A DNA stretch of 64,000 nucleotides from positions 1 through 64,000 of the forward strand of contig JAHFSX010000014.1 of assembly GCA_023269675.1 (NCBI GenBank), written 5' to 3'. Below are positions 1 to 7,626 of this stretch, one piece after another. The position numbers were made by a program, and so were the translations under genes. The notes under the pieces were generated by a model. It saw only the letters and a program-made list of their open reading frames with translations, had not been told where the DNA came from and did not search any database. Position 1 is the stretch's first letter, and every line of letters starts with the position of its first letter. Source of the DNA: Verrucomicrobiota bacterium (lineage in GTDB: Bacteria; Verrucomicrobiota; Kiritimatiellia; RFP12; UBA1067).

Positions 1-16
1 GCGCTGCGTCAGCCCT

Positions 17-43
17 CCCGGAAAGCCCTTCGGGCTCTCCGGG
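17..43. other. GC-rich hairpin near the window edge
   Basis: Positions 17-28 and 32-43 pair around a 3-base loop, with one mismatch (A23/C37). There is no T-run directly after it, so calling it a terminator of a gene lying left of the window is only a guess. Nothing else recognisable lies before the galE promoter. Confidence 0.4.
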
Positions 44-144
44 TCCCGGGGCTTCCTCGCCTCCTTCCCCGACTTTTCCATTTTTTTCGGAAGCGTGCGT
101 TTCATTTTGCACTTCGCGCCGTCCCCGCCGCCCAAACTTCCGGT

Positions 145-172
145 TTGTTTTCACCGCCGAATCAGGTAAACT
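145..172 (+). promoter_or_regulatory. Predicted sigma-70-type promoter of galE
   Basis: TTGTTT (145-150), a 16-base spacer, then TAAACT (167-172). The leader to the galE ATG is short. A TTGTTT -35 box recurs upstream of gyrB and ruvB in this window, which supports the call. Sequence match only. Confidence 0.55.
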
Positions 173-198
173 AGCGGGCGATTTTGAAAGGGCCCTCT

Positions 199-1224
199 AT
201 GAAGATCTTAGTCACCGGCGGCGCGGGATTCATCGGCAGCCACACCGTCGTCGAGCTTCTGAACGCCGGCCACGCCGTGGCGGTCGTCGACAACCTCTGC
301 AACAGCAGCGCGGAGAGCCTGCGCCGCGTCGCAAAGATCACCGGCAAGACGGCCTCGTTTCACAAGGTCGACATCCGCGACGCCGCCGCGCTGGACGCGG
401 TCTTCAAGGCCGAGGGGCCGGTCGACGCCGTGATCCATTTCGCCGCGCTCAAGGCGGTCGGCGAATCCACCCGCATCCCGCTCGCCTATTACGGCAACAA
501 CATCAACGGGACCATCACGCTCTGCGAGGTCATGGCCGCGAACGGCTGCAAGAACATCGTCTTCAGCTCCTCCGCCACGGTCTACGGCGACCCCGCCTCG
601 GTGCCCATCCGCGAGGACTCCCCCACGCCCGGCGCGACCAGCCCCTACGGCTGGACCAAGCTGATGATGGAGCAGATCTTCCGCGACGTTCAGAAAGCCG
701 ATCCCGCCTGGAACATCATCCTGCTGCGCTACTTCAACCCCATCGGCGCGCACGCGAGCGGACTGATCGGCGAAGACCCCGCCGGCATCCCCAGCAACCT
801 CCTGCCTTTCGTGGCCCAGGTGGCCATCGGACGCCGCCCCAGCCTGGCGGTCTTCGGCAACGACTACCCCACGCCGGACGGCACCGGCGTGCGCGACTAC
901 ATCCACGTCGTCGATTTGGCGACCGGCCACCTGAAGGCCCTCGACAAACTCGCCGACGCTCCCGGCCTGGCCGTCTACAACCTCGGCACCGGCAAGGGCT
1001 ACAGCGTGCTCGACGTGGTCGCGGCTTTTGAAAAGGCCTCCGGGCACAAGGTGCCGTACACGATCCTGCCGCGCCGCCCTGGCGATGTGGCCGCATGCTG
1101 GGCCGACCCGTCCAAGGCCCTGAAGGAACTCGGCTGGCGTGCGGAGCGCGATCTGCGCGTCATGTGCGAGGACGCCTGGCGCTGGCAGTCCCAAAACCCC
1201 GACGGCTTCAAAGAAGGCCGCTAG
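199..1224 (+). CDS. galE: UDP-glucose 4-epimerase
   Basis: Interconverts UDP-glucose and UDP-galactose (Leloir pathway; also supplies UDP-galactose for surface glycans); cytoplasmic, NAD-dependent extended SDR. The 341-residue product is the usual GalE length. It shows the N-terminal nucleotide-binding GGAGFIGSH (residues 7-15), the serine segment SSSATVYG (about 123-130) and the catalytic YGWTK with Tyr150 and Lys154. A TTG start at 184 is open in frame, but the ATG at 199 follows an AAAGGG ribosome site by 6 bases and begins directly at the beta strand of the Rossmann fold, so it is preferred. It appears monocistronic. Related epimerases acting on UDP-GlcNAc or UDP-uronate cannot be excluded by eye, but the motif set and length fit GalE well. 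Confidence 0.93.
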   Translation: MKILVTGGAGFIGSHTVVELLNAGHAVAVVDNLCNSSAESLRRVAKITGKTASFHKVDIRDAAALDAVFKAEGPVDAVIHFAALKAVGESTRIPLAYYGNNINGTITLCEVMAANGCKNIVFSSSATVYGDPASVPIREDSPTPGATSPYGWTKLMMEQIFRDVQKADPAWNIILLRYFNPIGAHASGLIGEDPAGIPSNLLPFVAQVAIGRRPSLAVFGNDYPTPDGTGVRDYIHVVDLATGHLKALDKLADAPGLAVYNLGTGKGYSVLDVVAAFEKASGHKVPYTILPRRPGDVAACWADPSKALKELGWRAERDLRVMCEDAWRWQSQNPDGFKEGR

Positions 1225-1236
1225 ACTGTAGCCTTA

Positions 1237-1328
1237 TTAGGCTGACAGGCCGACACTCGAACCTCCTAACTGAAGCGCTGGCTTTTGACACGCAGTTGAG
1301 CTCATGTAACGCTTCATGGTCAGCCTAA
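1237..1328. repeat. Nested inverted repeat between galE and the glycosylase gene
   Basis: Outer arms TTAGGCTGAC (1237-1246) and GTCAGCCTAA (1319-1328) are exact reverse complements. Inner arms TGAAGCG (1271-1277) and CGCTTCA (1310-1316) are too. It fills most of the 137-base gap and could fold as an RNA or cruciform; no terminator T-run is present. Confidence 0.6.
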
Positions 1329-1361
1329 CCGTCTAACAGCCTAAAAACCTTCCGCCTCACT

Positions 1362-2150
1362 ATGTCAGACTGGACCAACATCGTCGATGACCTGATCGAC
1401 CACGTGAACCTGCTCAAAGAGTTGGGCGGCCGCAACGTGGAGCTCGATCTCGCCGTGCTGAGCGCGCTCGGCTCAACAGCCGCCGCGCCCCTGCCGCCCG
1501 GGCCGCCCGCCGGCGAAGCCGCCGCGCTCTCGCCCGAGGAGCGCCGCAAGGCACTGTCCGAGATCGCCGCCCGCGCGGACCTCTGCGAAGCCTGCCCGCT
1601 GCGGCCGACCCGCGCCAAATCCGTCCCCGGCCAGGGCAAGCCCGACAGCCCGGACGTCATGTTCATCGGCGAGACGCCCGAGGAGGGCGACGACCAGCAA
1701 GGGCTCGCGTTCGCCGGCGCGGCGGGGGCGTTCCTGACCAAGATGATCCAGGCGATGGGGTACACGCGCGACGACGTCTTCGTCGCCAACATCTGCAAAT
1801 GCCGTCCGCCCGGCAACCGCGCCCCGCTGCCCGAGGAGCTGCGGACGTGCCTGCCTTTCCTGCGCGAACAGATCCGCATCGTCCGGCCCAAGGTCATCGT
1901 GCTGCTCGGCCCTGCGGCCATCACCGGCCTGCTCGACGCTCAGGCAGGCGCCTCCCGGCGCCTGGGCCAATGGACCAAGTACGACGGCATCCCCGTGATG
2001 CCCACCTTCCACCCTTCCTATATCCTGCGCTTCGAAGCGTTCGGAGACGTGAAAGGGCTGAAGGCGGCGAAGACCCAGCTCTGGGACGCCCTCAAGCTCG
2101 TGCTCGCGCAGCTCGGCCGAGCCGTCCCCGGCGCGCCCGCCAAGCAGTGA
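1362..2150 (+). CDS. Family 4 uracil-DNA glycosylase, Fe-S cluster type
   Basis: Predicted to excise uracil from DNA in base-excision repair. Residues 75-78 (CEAC) and Cys147 and Cys163 (in CKCRPPGNR and RTCLPFL) match the four [4Fe-4S] ligands of the family. The active-site motif reads GETPEEGDDQQG (103-114), where family-4 enzymes usually have GEAPGxxED, and the distal HPSYILR motif is present near residue 220. The 262 residues include an extra N-terminal region of about 65 residues before the cluster domain, rich in Ala and Pro and typical of longer family members. No good ribosome site precedes the ATG, which follows a structured repeat region. The altered GETPEEG could shift specificity; fold assignment is secure, exact substrate is not. 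Confidence 0.88.
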   Translation: MSDWTNIVDDLIDHVNLLKELGGRNVELDLAVLSALGSTAAAPLPPGPPAGEAAALSPEERRKALSEIAARADLCEACPLRPTRAKSVPGQGKPDSPDVMFIGETPEEGDDQQGLAFAGAAGAFLTKMIQAMGYTRDDVFVANICKCRPPGNRAPLPEELRTCLPFLREQIRIVRPKVIVLLGPAAITGLLDAQAGASRRLGQWTKYDGIPVMPTFHPSYILRFEAFGDVKGLKAAKTQLWDALKLVLAQLGRAVPGAPAKQ

Positions 2151-2219
2151 AGCCGGTGCGGCCGCTGAATCAAATTCGTTTCTTGCCGCAACGCGGCGCT
2201 TTCCAACGGTTCCTTTTTT

Positions 2220-2228
2220 TGATAAATT
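2220..2228 (+). promoter_or_regulatory. Possible extended -10 promoter of greA
   Basis: TG-A-TAAATT lies 40 bases before the greA ATG, after a run of T. No convincing -35 was found, as is normal for extended -10 promoters. Weak call. Confidence 0.35.
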
Positions 2229-2268
2229 GACCGTCCATTTTTCATGTTGAACCCGAGGAAGCACACGC

Positions 2269-4407
2269 ATGGACGCCGTACCCACCTACGCACAAACCGA
2301 AGCGCAGTTTCTTGGACTGCTTGAAAAGAAGCCCCTGCCCGTCGCCGAAATGCTGACGCTCATCCACACGGTCGCCGTCGTCGAAAGCAGCGACAAGGCA
2401 GAGGAGTGGACCACCCTGCTGATGCAGGAGCTCACCGAGAACGCCGATTTCGCCGGCATGTATCTGACGGTTAAAGACCGCTCCCCGCACCTCTCCGCCG
2501 TGCTCAAGCCCGTCGGCATCCGCGACGCGCTCAAGAAGGCCTGCAAGGACCGCCTCGTCACCGCGCTGATCGAAACCGCCGGCTTCGGCGACCTGCCGCT
2601 GGGCGACTCGTTCCGCCGCCTGGACCTGCTGCTCGCGCTCACCCCCGGCACGCTGGTCATCGACCCCGCCTGGGGCTTCGGCACCATCAAACGCCTCGAC
2701 GATTTCTACAAGCGCGTCACCATCGACTTCATCAACAAGCCCAGCCACACCATGTCCTTCGCGGCCGCCTGCGACACGCTGGCGCGCGCCCCCCACGACC
2801 ATTTGCTGACGCTGCGCCACACCGATCCCGCCGGGATCGCGCGCCTGGCCGCCGAGCAGCCGGGCGAGCTGGTGAAGCGCGCGTTGCGCAGTTTCGGCGA
2901 CATGACCATCACCCGGCTCGAAGACCTGCTCACGAAACACGGCTTCGTGCCGGCTGCGGAGTGGAAGCGTTTCTGGGAGGCGGCCCGCAAGGCGCTCAAG
3001 AGCGACCCGCTGGTAATCATCCCGTCCAAGCGCGCCGACCCCCTCCAGCTGCTCGCGGAGGCCGAGTCCTACGGCGACAGTTGGTTCGACAAGCTCGCCG
3101 CGAACAAAGACCCGCTCAAGATTGTCGAAGCGATCGCGGAGCTCGAAGAGAGCGCCAAGCTCGCGGGCCTCGAGGACACCCAGCGCGGCGTGCTGGAAGA
3201 CCGGCTGGCCTTCGCCATCAAAGGGACCCACAACACCGACGCCGCGCTTTACGCCCGGCTCGCCGCAACGGTCAGCCGCCTCGGTTTTCTCACGCCGCCG
3301 CTCGACCAGCTCCGTGCGCACCTGTGGGAGCACCGCCGCTTCGTCAAAGCCTCGGAGACCCTCGTCGTGCGCGACATCGCGGCGATGACCACGTTCCTGC
3401 TCGCCGAGGGCGGCCACGCCGCCACACGGATGCTCGACGCCCTGCCACACATGCCCTTCAGCCTGTTGAACGAAACGCTCTCCGCGCTGAAGACGTCGCC
3501 GGAAGCCGAGGAGGCCTGCCGCAGGCTCCTCTCGCTCCCCAAGGCGCCGCCCACGCTCATCAACTGGATCTTCCGTTTCCGCAAAGAGGTGACCTGGCAG
3601 CTGCCGCCGCTGATCGAGCTGGTCAACCACGCCATCTCGCTCGTGGAGGGCAAACTCTCCGGCGAGTCGCTGCGCATGCAGAACAACCTCAAGCTGCTCT
3701 TCGAACAGCCCAAATGGCTCGACGGAATCTTTGAGGAGCTCGACGCGCCCCAGCGCCAGCTCGTCTTCGAGCGCGTGCAGGCCTCGACCGCCTGGGACCC
3801 CTCCACCCACCGCTCCCTGCTCGGCCGCATGCTCAAGCTCGACCCCTCCTTGGCCGAACACAAGAAGGCCCTCGCCCCGCAGGCGCAGAGCGCCGCGCAC
3901 TGGACCTCGTGGCACTCGCTCGCCGAGCGCCAGCTCCAGCACAAGAAACTGGTCGAGGTCGATTTGCCCAAGAACAGCAACGACATCGCCGTCGCCCGCA
4001 GTTACGGCGACCTGCGCGAAAACTTCGAGTATCAGGCCGCCAAGGACTACCAGCGCCAGCTCCTGCAGCGCCAGGCGGAGATGCAGCTCGAGCTCCAGCA
4101 GGTCAAAGGCACGGATTTCGCCAACATCCCGTGTGACAAAGCCGGCCCCGGCACCACCGTGGTGCTGCTGCTGCCGGACGGCTCCCGCCGCACCTATACC
4201 ATCCTGGGCGAGTGGGACCGCGACGAGCACCTGAACATCATTTCAAACAAGACCCGCATGGCGCTCTGCCTCGACGGAAAAGCGGCCGGCGAGTCAGTCA
4301 TGCTTCCGAGCGCCAACGGAGAGGACCCCGCGCAGATCGAAGCGGTCCTGCCGCTGGACGAAACCATCCGCGCGTGGATCAGAAGCCAGCCGGGAGAAAC
4401 CGCGTAA
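2269..4407 (+). CDS. greA: GreA-type transcription elongation factor with long N-terminal extension
   Basis: GreA stimulates transcript cleavage by backtracked RNA polymerase. The C-terminal ~150 residues of this 712-residue protein carry the GreA coiled coil with ARSYGDLRENFEYQAAKDY, whose Asp and Glu correspond to the acidic tip that enters the polymerase secondary channel, followed by the FKBP-like Gre domain ending near ILGEWDRDEH and IRAWI. The first ~560 residues are alpha-helical-looking and do not resemble ordinary 160-residue GreA. Chlamydial GreA proteins are known to have this size and architecture, so the form is a PVC trait rather than an accidental fusion. GAGGA before the ATG at 2269 supports the start. 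The gene is monocistronic in appearance. The role of the extension is unknown. Confidence 0.85.
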   Translation: MDAVPTYAQTEAQFLGLLEKKPLPVAEMLTLIHTVAVVESSDKAEEWTTLLMQELTENADFAGMYLTVKDRSPHLSAVLKPVGIRDALKKACKDRLVTALIETAGFGDLPLGDSFRRLDLLLALTPGTLVIDPAWGFGTIKRLDDFYKRVTIDFINKPSHTMSFAAACDTLARAPHDHLLTLRHTDPAGIARLAAEQPGELVKRALRSFGDMTITRLEDLLTKHGFVPAAEWKRFWEAARKALKSDPLVIIPSKRADPLQLLAEAESYGDSWFDKLAANKDPLKIVEAIAELEESAKLAGLEDTQRGVLEDRLAFAIKGTHNTDAALYARLAATVSRLGFLTPPLDQLRAHLWEHRRFVKASETLVVRDIAAMTTFLLAEGGHAATRMLDALPHMPFSLLNETLSALKTSPEAEEACRRLLSLPKAPPTLINWIFRFRKEVTWQLPPLIELVNHAISLVEGKLSGESLRMQNNLKLLFEQPKWLDGIFEELDAPQRQLVFERVQASTAWDPSTHRSLLGRMLKLDPSLAEHKKALAPQAQSAAHWTSWHSLAERQLQHKKLVEVDLPKNSNDIAVARSYGDLRENFEYQAAKDYQRQLLQRQAEMQLELQQVKGTDFANIPCDKAGPGTTVVLLLPDGSRRTYTILGEWDRDEHLNIISNKTRMALCLDGKAAGESVMLPSANGEDPAQIEAVLPLDETIRAWIRSQPGETA

Positions 4408-4423
4408 ACCCCGCTTTACGGAC

Positions 4424-4451
4424 TTGTCTTTATTGTCTAATCGTGTACACT
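4424..4451 (+). promoter_or_regulatory. Predicted sigma-70-type promoter of dksA-lspA
   Basis: TTGTCT (4424-4429), 16-base spacer, TACACT (4446-4451). The position fits a leader of about 45 bases to the dksA ATG at 4504, which has its own AAAGGGG ribosome site. Confidence 0.6.
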
Positions 4452-4503
4452 ATCGGCCCATCAAGGCGTTTGAATCTTTCACTTTTAGGAAAGGGGCGAC
4501 ACT

Positions 4504-5250
4504 ATGGCGGTACCAAATAAGAATAAGGCCGGCTCCCCCCAGAGCCCCAAGAAGACCGTAAAGAAAGCACCGGCCAAGGCGGCTTCCAAGCCGCTGCCGA
4601 AAAAGCCGGCCGCACAAAAGGCGCCCCCGCCTAAAACCGCCGCGCGCGCCCCCGCCAAAGCCGTGGCGAAAACGGCATTCAAAAAAAACCTGCCTGTCGC
4701 AAAACCTAAAGTCGCGCAAAAAACCGCGCTTCCCGCGAAGCCCGCCAAGAAGGCCGCCCCGGCCGCGGCGGCACCCAAAAAGGATCTGGTCAAAAAAACC
4801 GTGAGCAACGCATCCACCCCCTCTCCTAAAGCCGTGCAAAAGCCTGCGCCGAAACCGGCTCCGGCCGCCGAACCCAAAAAACCGCGTTTCCACAAGGGCG
4901 ACCTCGACCAGTTCAGGGCCGAGCTTCTGGCCATGCGTGACCGCATCACCGGACAGTCCGGCTCCATGCGCAGCGCCGCGCTGCAGCGCACCGAAGACAC
5001 CAATTCTGAAGAAGACGGCACCGACGCCTTCATGCGGTTGCAGACCCTCGAACAGGTCAGCAGCCAGCAGCAGATCATCGCCAATATAGACGAGTCGCTC
5101 CGCTCCATCGAAAAAGGCAGCTACGGCGTCTGCGACAATTGCGGCGAGCTGATCAACAAGCCTCGCCTGGCGGTTCTGCCTTTCGCCAAGAACTGCATCA
5201 AGTGCCAGTCCGAGATGGAACGCCCGAACCGTTTCGTCGGGCGCAGGTAA
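4504..5250 (+). CDS. dksA: DksA/TraR-family zinc-finger protein with Lys/Ala/Pro-rich tail
   Basis: DksA-like proteins bind RNA polymerase through the secondary channel and tune initiation, often with ppGpp. The last ~120 of 248 residues contain a helical coiled-coil segment and a zinc finger with Cys210, Cys213, Cys231 and Cys234 (YGVCDNCGELI ... NCIKC). The acidic tip region reads EEDGTDAF. Residues 1-125 are a low-complexity stretch of Lys, Ala and Pro resembling histone H1 C-tails, which could give non-specific nucleic-acid binding. The ATG is preceded by AAAGGGG. The gene sits 9 bases before lspA, an arrangement that suggests co-transcription. Whether it acts as classical DksA or as a shorter TraR-like regulator cannot be decided from sequence. 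Confidence 0.82.
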   Translation: MAVPNKNKAGSPQSPKKTVKKAPAKAASKPLPKKPAAQKAPPPKTAARAPAKAVAKTAFKKNLPVAKPKVAQKTALPAKPAKKAAPAAAAPKKDLVKKTVSNASTPSPKAVQKPAPKPAPAAEPKKPRFHKGDLDQFRAELLAMRDRITGQSGSMRSAALQRTEDTNSEEDGTDAFMRLQTLEQVSSQQQIIANIDESLRSIEKGSYGVCDNCGELINKPRLAVLPFAKNCIKCQSEMERPNRFVGRR

Positions 5251-5259
5251 GGAAATCCC

Positions 5260-5724
5260 ATGCGCGTCCCGTTGCTCGCGGCCCTCATTGTCGCCGCAGA
5301 CCAACTCACCAAGTTTCTGGCAGTAACCCGCCTGAAAACCTTGGGCACACAGAGCGTGCTCCCAGGGTTTTTCAATTTGAGTTACGTCGAGAACAGGGGA
5401 GCCGCTTGGGGCATGCTTACCGGGCAGCAGATCTTTCTGATCGCCTTCTCCCTCACCACCCTCGGATTCCTGATCTGGAAGCGCAGGCAGCTCTTCGGAG
5501 GCCTCTGGGGCGGCAGCTACACCCTCGCCCTGATCATCGGCGGGGTCCTCGGCAATCTGATCGACCGCGTCCGCCTGACCTATGTGATCGACTTCCTCGA
5601 TTTCCACTGGCGCGCCGCCCACTTCCCGGCCTTCAACGTCGCCGACGCCTCCATCTGCTGCGGCGTCTTCCTCTTCATCGCCACCCAGTGGCACCACGAC
5701 CGGAAACGAGACGTTACAAGTTAG
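5260..5724 (+). CDS. lspA: Lipoprotein signal peptidase (signal peptidase II)
   Basis: Inner-membrane aspartyl protease that cuts the signal peptide of prolipoproteins at the lipobox Cys. The 154-residue product has the normal length and four hydrophobic segments. Conserved family motifs are visible: Asp14-Gln15 in the first helix, ENRGAAWG (44-51), GNLIDR (98-103), YVIDFLDF with Asp111, and FNVADA with Asp129. Asp111 and Asp129 are the expected catalytic pair. AGGAAA precedes the ATG, 9 bases after dksA ends. A substrate in this window is the LptE-like lipoprotein at 22345. Confidence 0.93.
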   Translation: MRVPLLAALIVAADQLTKFLAVTRLKTLGTQSVLPGFFNLSYVENRGAAWGMLTGQQIFLIAFSLTTLGFLIWKRRQLFGGLWGGSYTLALIIGGVLGNLIDRVRLTYVIDFLDFHWRAAHFPAFNVADASICCGVFLFIATQWHHDRKRDVTS

Positions 5725-5786
5725 AAGTTACGCGTTACGCGTCGAGAGCCGGTGAACCGTGAACCTTTAACGAGCAACCTGTAACC
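5722..5786. repeat. Degenerate micro-repeat tract before miaA
   Basis: The 62-base gap between lspA and miaA is made of short near-copies such as GTTACGCGTTACGCG and the twice-occurring ACCGTGAAC. It runs directly into the GTG start of miaA, leaving no room for a ribosome site. Same style as tracts at 17206, 18420, 19411 and 24750. Confidence 0.5.
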
Positions 5787-6722
5787 GTGAACTCTCACTC
5801 ACACGCCTGGATCCTGGCCGGCGCGACCGCCACCGGCAAAACCGCCGTCGCGCAGCTGCTCGCGGAGCAGCTCGGCTGCGCCATCCTCTCGGCCGACGCC
5901 ATGCTGGTCTACCGCGGCATGGACATCGGCACCGCAAAACCCACCCCCGCCGAACGCGGCCAAGTCCCCTACTTCGGCATCGACCTGGCCACCCCGGCCG
6001 AGCCCTTCAGCACCGGCGCGTGGCTCGCCGCCGCCCGGCAGGCGCTGAACACCCCCGCGAGCGGCGGCCTCATCGTCGTCGGCGGGACCGGGCTCTACAT
6101 CAAGGCCCTCACCGCCGGCTTCGACAGCGCGGAGTCCGACCCCGCCCGCCGCGCCCACTGGCAGTCGCTTTACGAGCGCGGCGGCCTGGCCGCGCTCCGG
6201 CAGGCGCTCACGGAACGCGCGCCGGACGCGCTCGAGGGCCTGGCCGACGCGGGGAACCCCCGCCGCCTCATCCGCGCCCTTGAGCACCTCGACGCGCGCG
6301 GCTGCCTCCCCGAAAGCTGGCAGCGCGACGCGCCACCCGCCCCCGTGCTCGCGCTGCGCCTGCCGCGCGCGCAGCTCCACCGCCGCATCGAGCGGCGCGT
6401 CACCACCATGTTCCAGGGCGGACTGGCCGACGAGGTGCGCGCCTTGCGCCACGCCTACCCCGTCTGGTCCGACACGGCCCGGAAGGCCATCGGCTACGCC
6501 GAGGTCTGCGACCTGCTGGACGGCGCGCTCACGGAAAAAGCCGCCTTCGAACAGATCGTGATCCGCACGCGACAGCTGGCCAAACGGCAGGAAACCTGGT
6601 TCCGGCACCAGACGCAGACGGTCTGGCTGGACATCGACGAAAACGACCCGCCCGCCCTCATCGCGCGGCGGGTCCTCGACCTCTGGAGGCAACATGGACC
6701 CGCACCCCTCGTATCCCCCTAA
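5787..6722 (+). CDS. miaA: tRNA dimethylallyltransferase
   Basis: Transfers a dimethylallyl group to N6 of A37 in tRNAs reading codons that begin with U. The 311-residue product has the family length. The P-loop GATATGKT (residues 12-19) is followed by the MiaA signatures SADAMLVYRGMDIGTAKP and PYFGIDL, then GGTGLYIKAL and the C-terminal Y-A-E-V segment and RQLAKRQETWFR. The start is a GTG with no ribosome site, located at the end of a repeat tract; no better upstream start is seen. The 3' end overlaps the radC start by 29 bases, so the two are probably translationally coupled. Confidence 0.93.
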   Translation: MNSHSHAWILAGATATGKTAVAQLLAEQLGCAILSADAMLVYRGMDIGTAKPTPAERGQVPYFGIDLATPAEPFSTGAWLAAARQALNTPASGGLIVVGGTGLYIKALTAGFDSAESDPARRAHWQSLYERGGLAALRQALTERAPDALEGLADAGNPRRLIRALEHLDARGCLPESWQRDAPPAPVLALRLPRAQLHRRIERRVTTMFQGGLADEVRALRHAYPVWSDTARKAIGYAEVCDLLDGALTEKAAFEQIVIRTRQLAKRQETWFRHQTQTVWLDIDENDPPALIARRVLDLWRQHGPAPLVSP

Positions 6723-7464
6723 AAACGCGGTTTATCCCGACGCGCCCCTGACCGTCCAAGAGCTGCCGCTCGCCATGCAGCCGCGCGAGGAGTTCCTGCG
6801 CCGTGGCGCGGAGAACGTCCCGGACGAGATTCTCGTGGCGATTATCCTGCGCTCCGGCATGCACGGCAAGAACGTCTCCGAACTCGCGCGCGAACTGTTG
6901 CGCCACTACCAGGGCTTCGACGGCCTCGCCAAAGCCGACTTCGAGGAACTGAGCGGCCTGAAGATCAAGGGGCTCGGTCAGATCAAGTGCATGGAACTTG
7001 CGGCCGCACTGGAGCTGGGACGGCGCGCGGGCCGGCACGCGCAGATTCCCCACAAAGACGATCCGCCCATCCGCGACCCGGAGGCCGCCTTCCGCGTCCT
7101 CAGCCCGCTCGCCCGCACCTTGCAGCAGGAGATCTTCTGGGTGCTGCTGCTGGACACGAAGAGCAAGCTCATCGGCCAGCCCGTCGAAACCTCCCGCGGC
7201 CTGCTCGACTCCAGCCCCGTGCATCCGCGCGAAGTCTTCAGCAAAGCCGTGCGCTACAGCGCCGCCTCGGTCATCCTCGCGCACAACCATCCCTCCGGCG
7301 ACCCCACCCCGTCAAAGGAGGACATCGACATCACGCGCCGCCTGATCGAGGCCGCGCGCATCCTCGGCATCCGCGTGGTGGACCACCTGGTCGTGGGCAA
7401 GCCCTCGCCCTCCAGCCCCGGCTTCGTGAGCCTGCGCGAAAAGAACCTCGTCGCCTTCGAGTGA
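6694..7464 (+). CDS. radC: RadC family JAB/MPN-domain protein
   Basis: RadC proteins carry an N-terminal helix-hairpin-helix region and a C-terminal JAMM metalloprotease-like domain. Despite the name, a DNA-repair role is doubtful, and the biochemical function is unresolved. Visible here: the N-terminal PREEFLRRGAENVPDEILVAIIL segment type, the helix-hairpin-helix SGLKIKGLGQIKCMELAAA, and the metal-binding signature AHNHPSGDPTPSKEDIDIT (H-x-H, Ser, Asp). The 256 residues are slightly above the usual ~225. GGAGG six bases before the ATG at 6694 fixes the start, although it lies inside miaA. Co-expression with miaA is likely. Confidence 0.9.
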   Translation: MDPHPSYPPKNAVYPDAPLTVQELPLAMQPREEFLRRGAENVPDEILVAIILRSGMHGKNVSELARELLRHYQGFDGLAKADFEELSGLKIKGLGQIKCMELAAALELGRRAGRHAQIPHKDDPPIRDPEAAFRVLSPLARTLQQEIFWVLLLDTKSKLIGQPVETSRGLLDSSPVHPREVFSKAVRYSAASVILAHNHPSGDPTPSKEDIDITRRLIEAARILGIRVVDHLVVGKPSPSSPGFVSLREKNLVAFE

Positions 7465-7535
7465 CGCGCGTTTTTGATTTCCGCCCGCGGGTTTTTTTCA
7501 TAAACTGGCGGCTCATTTTTTAGCAAAACAATCCT

Positions 7536-7612
7536 GCGGACGTTTCGGGGAAACGTCCCTACCCAAACGGTCGGCGTTTCACACGGTAGGGACGGCTCCC
7601 CGAGCCGTCCGC
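7536..7612. repeat. Inverted pair of 28-bp hairpin repeats (family 1, pair 1)
   Basis: Two family-1 units, 7536-7563 (minus orientation) and 7585-7612 (plus), separated by 21 bases. Each unit is itself a hairpin around a CCC/GGG loop: GGACGTTTC with GAAACGTCC, and GGACGGCTC with GAGCCGTCC. The TT/AA versus GC/GC differences between units keep the stems paired. Related pairs lie at 10143 and 51251. Confidence 0.85.
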
Positions 7613-7626
7613 AGCAAGGAGTCTTC

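Noticed and set aside
1237..1329. Possible integron attC site (GCCTAAC and ATTAGGC boxes)
   Set aside because: The R boxes occur in the opposite order to attC (GTTRRRY-like box first), the expected inner L boxes are missing and no integron integrase or cassette is nearby.
2242..4230. Long open frame antisense to greA
   Set aside because: Low-complexity Gly/Arg/Glu-rich product without ribosome site; a normal by-product of GC-rich third positions on the coding strand.
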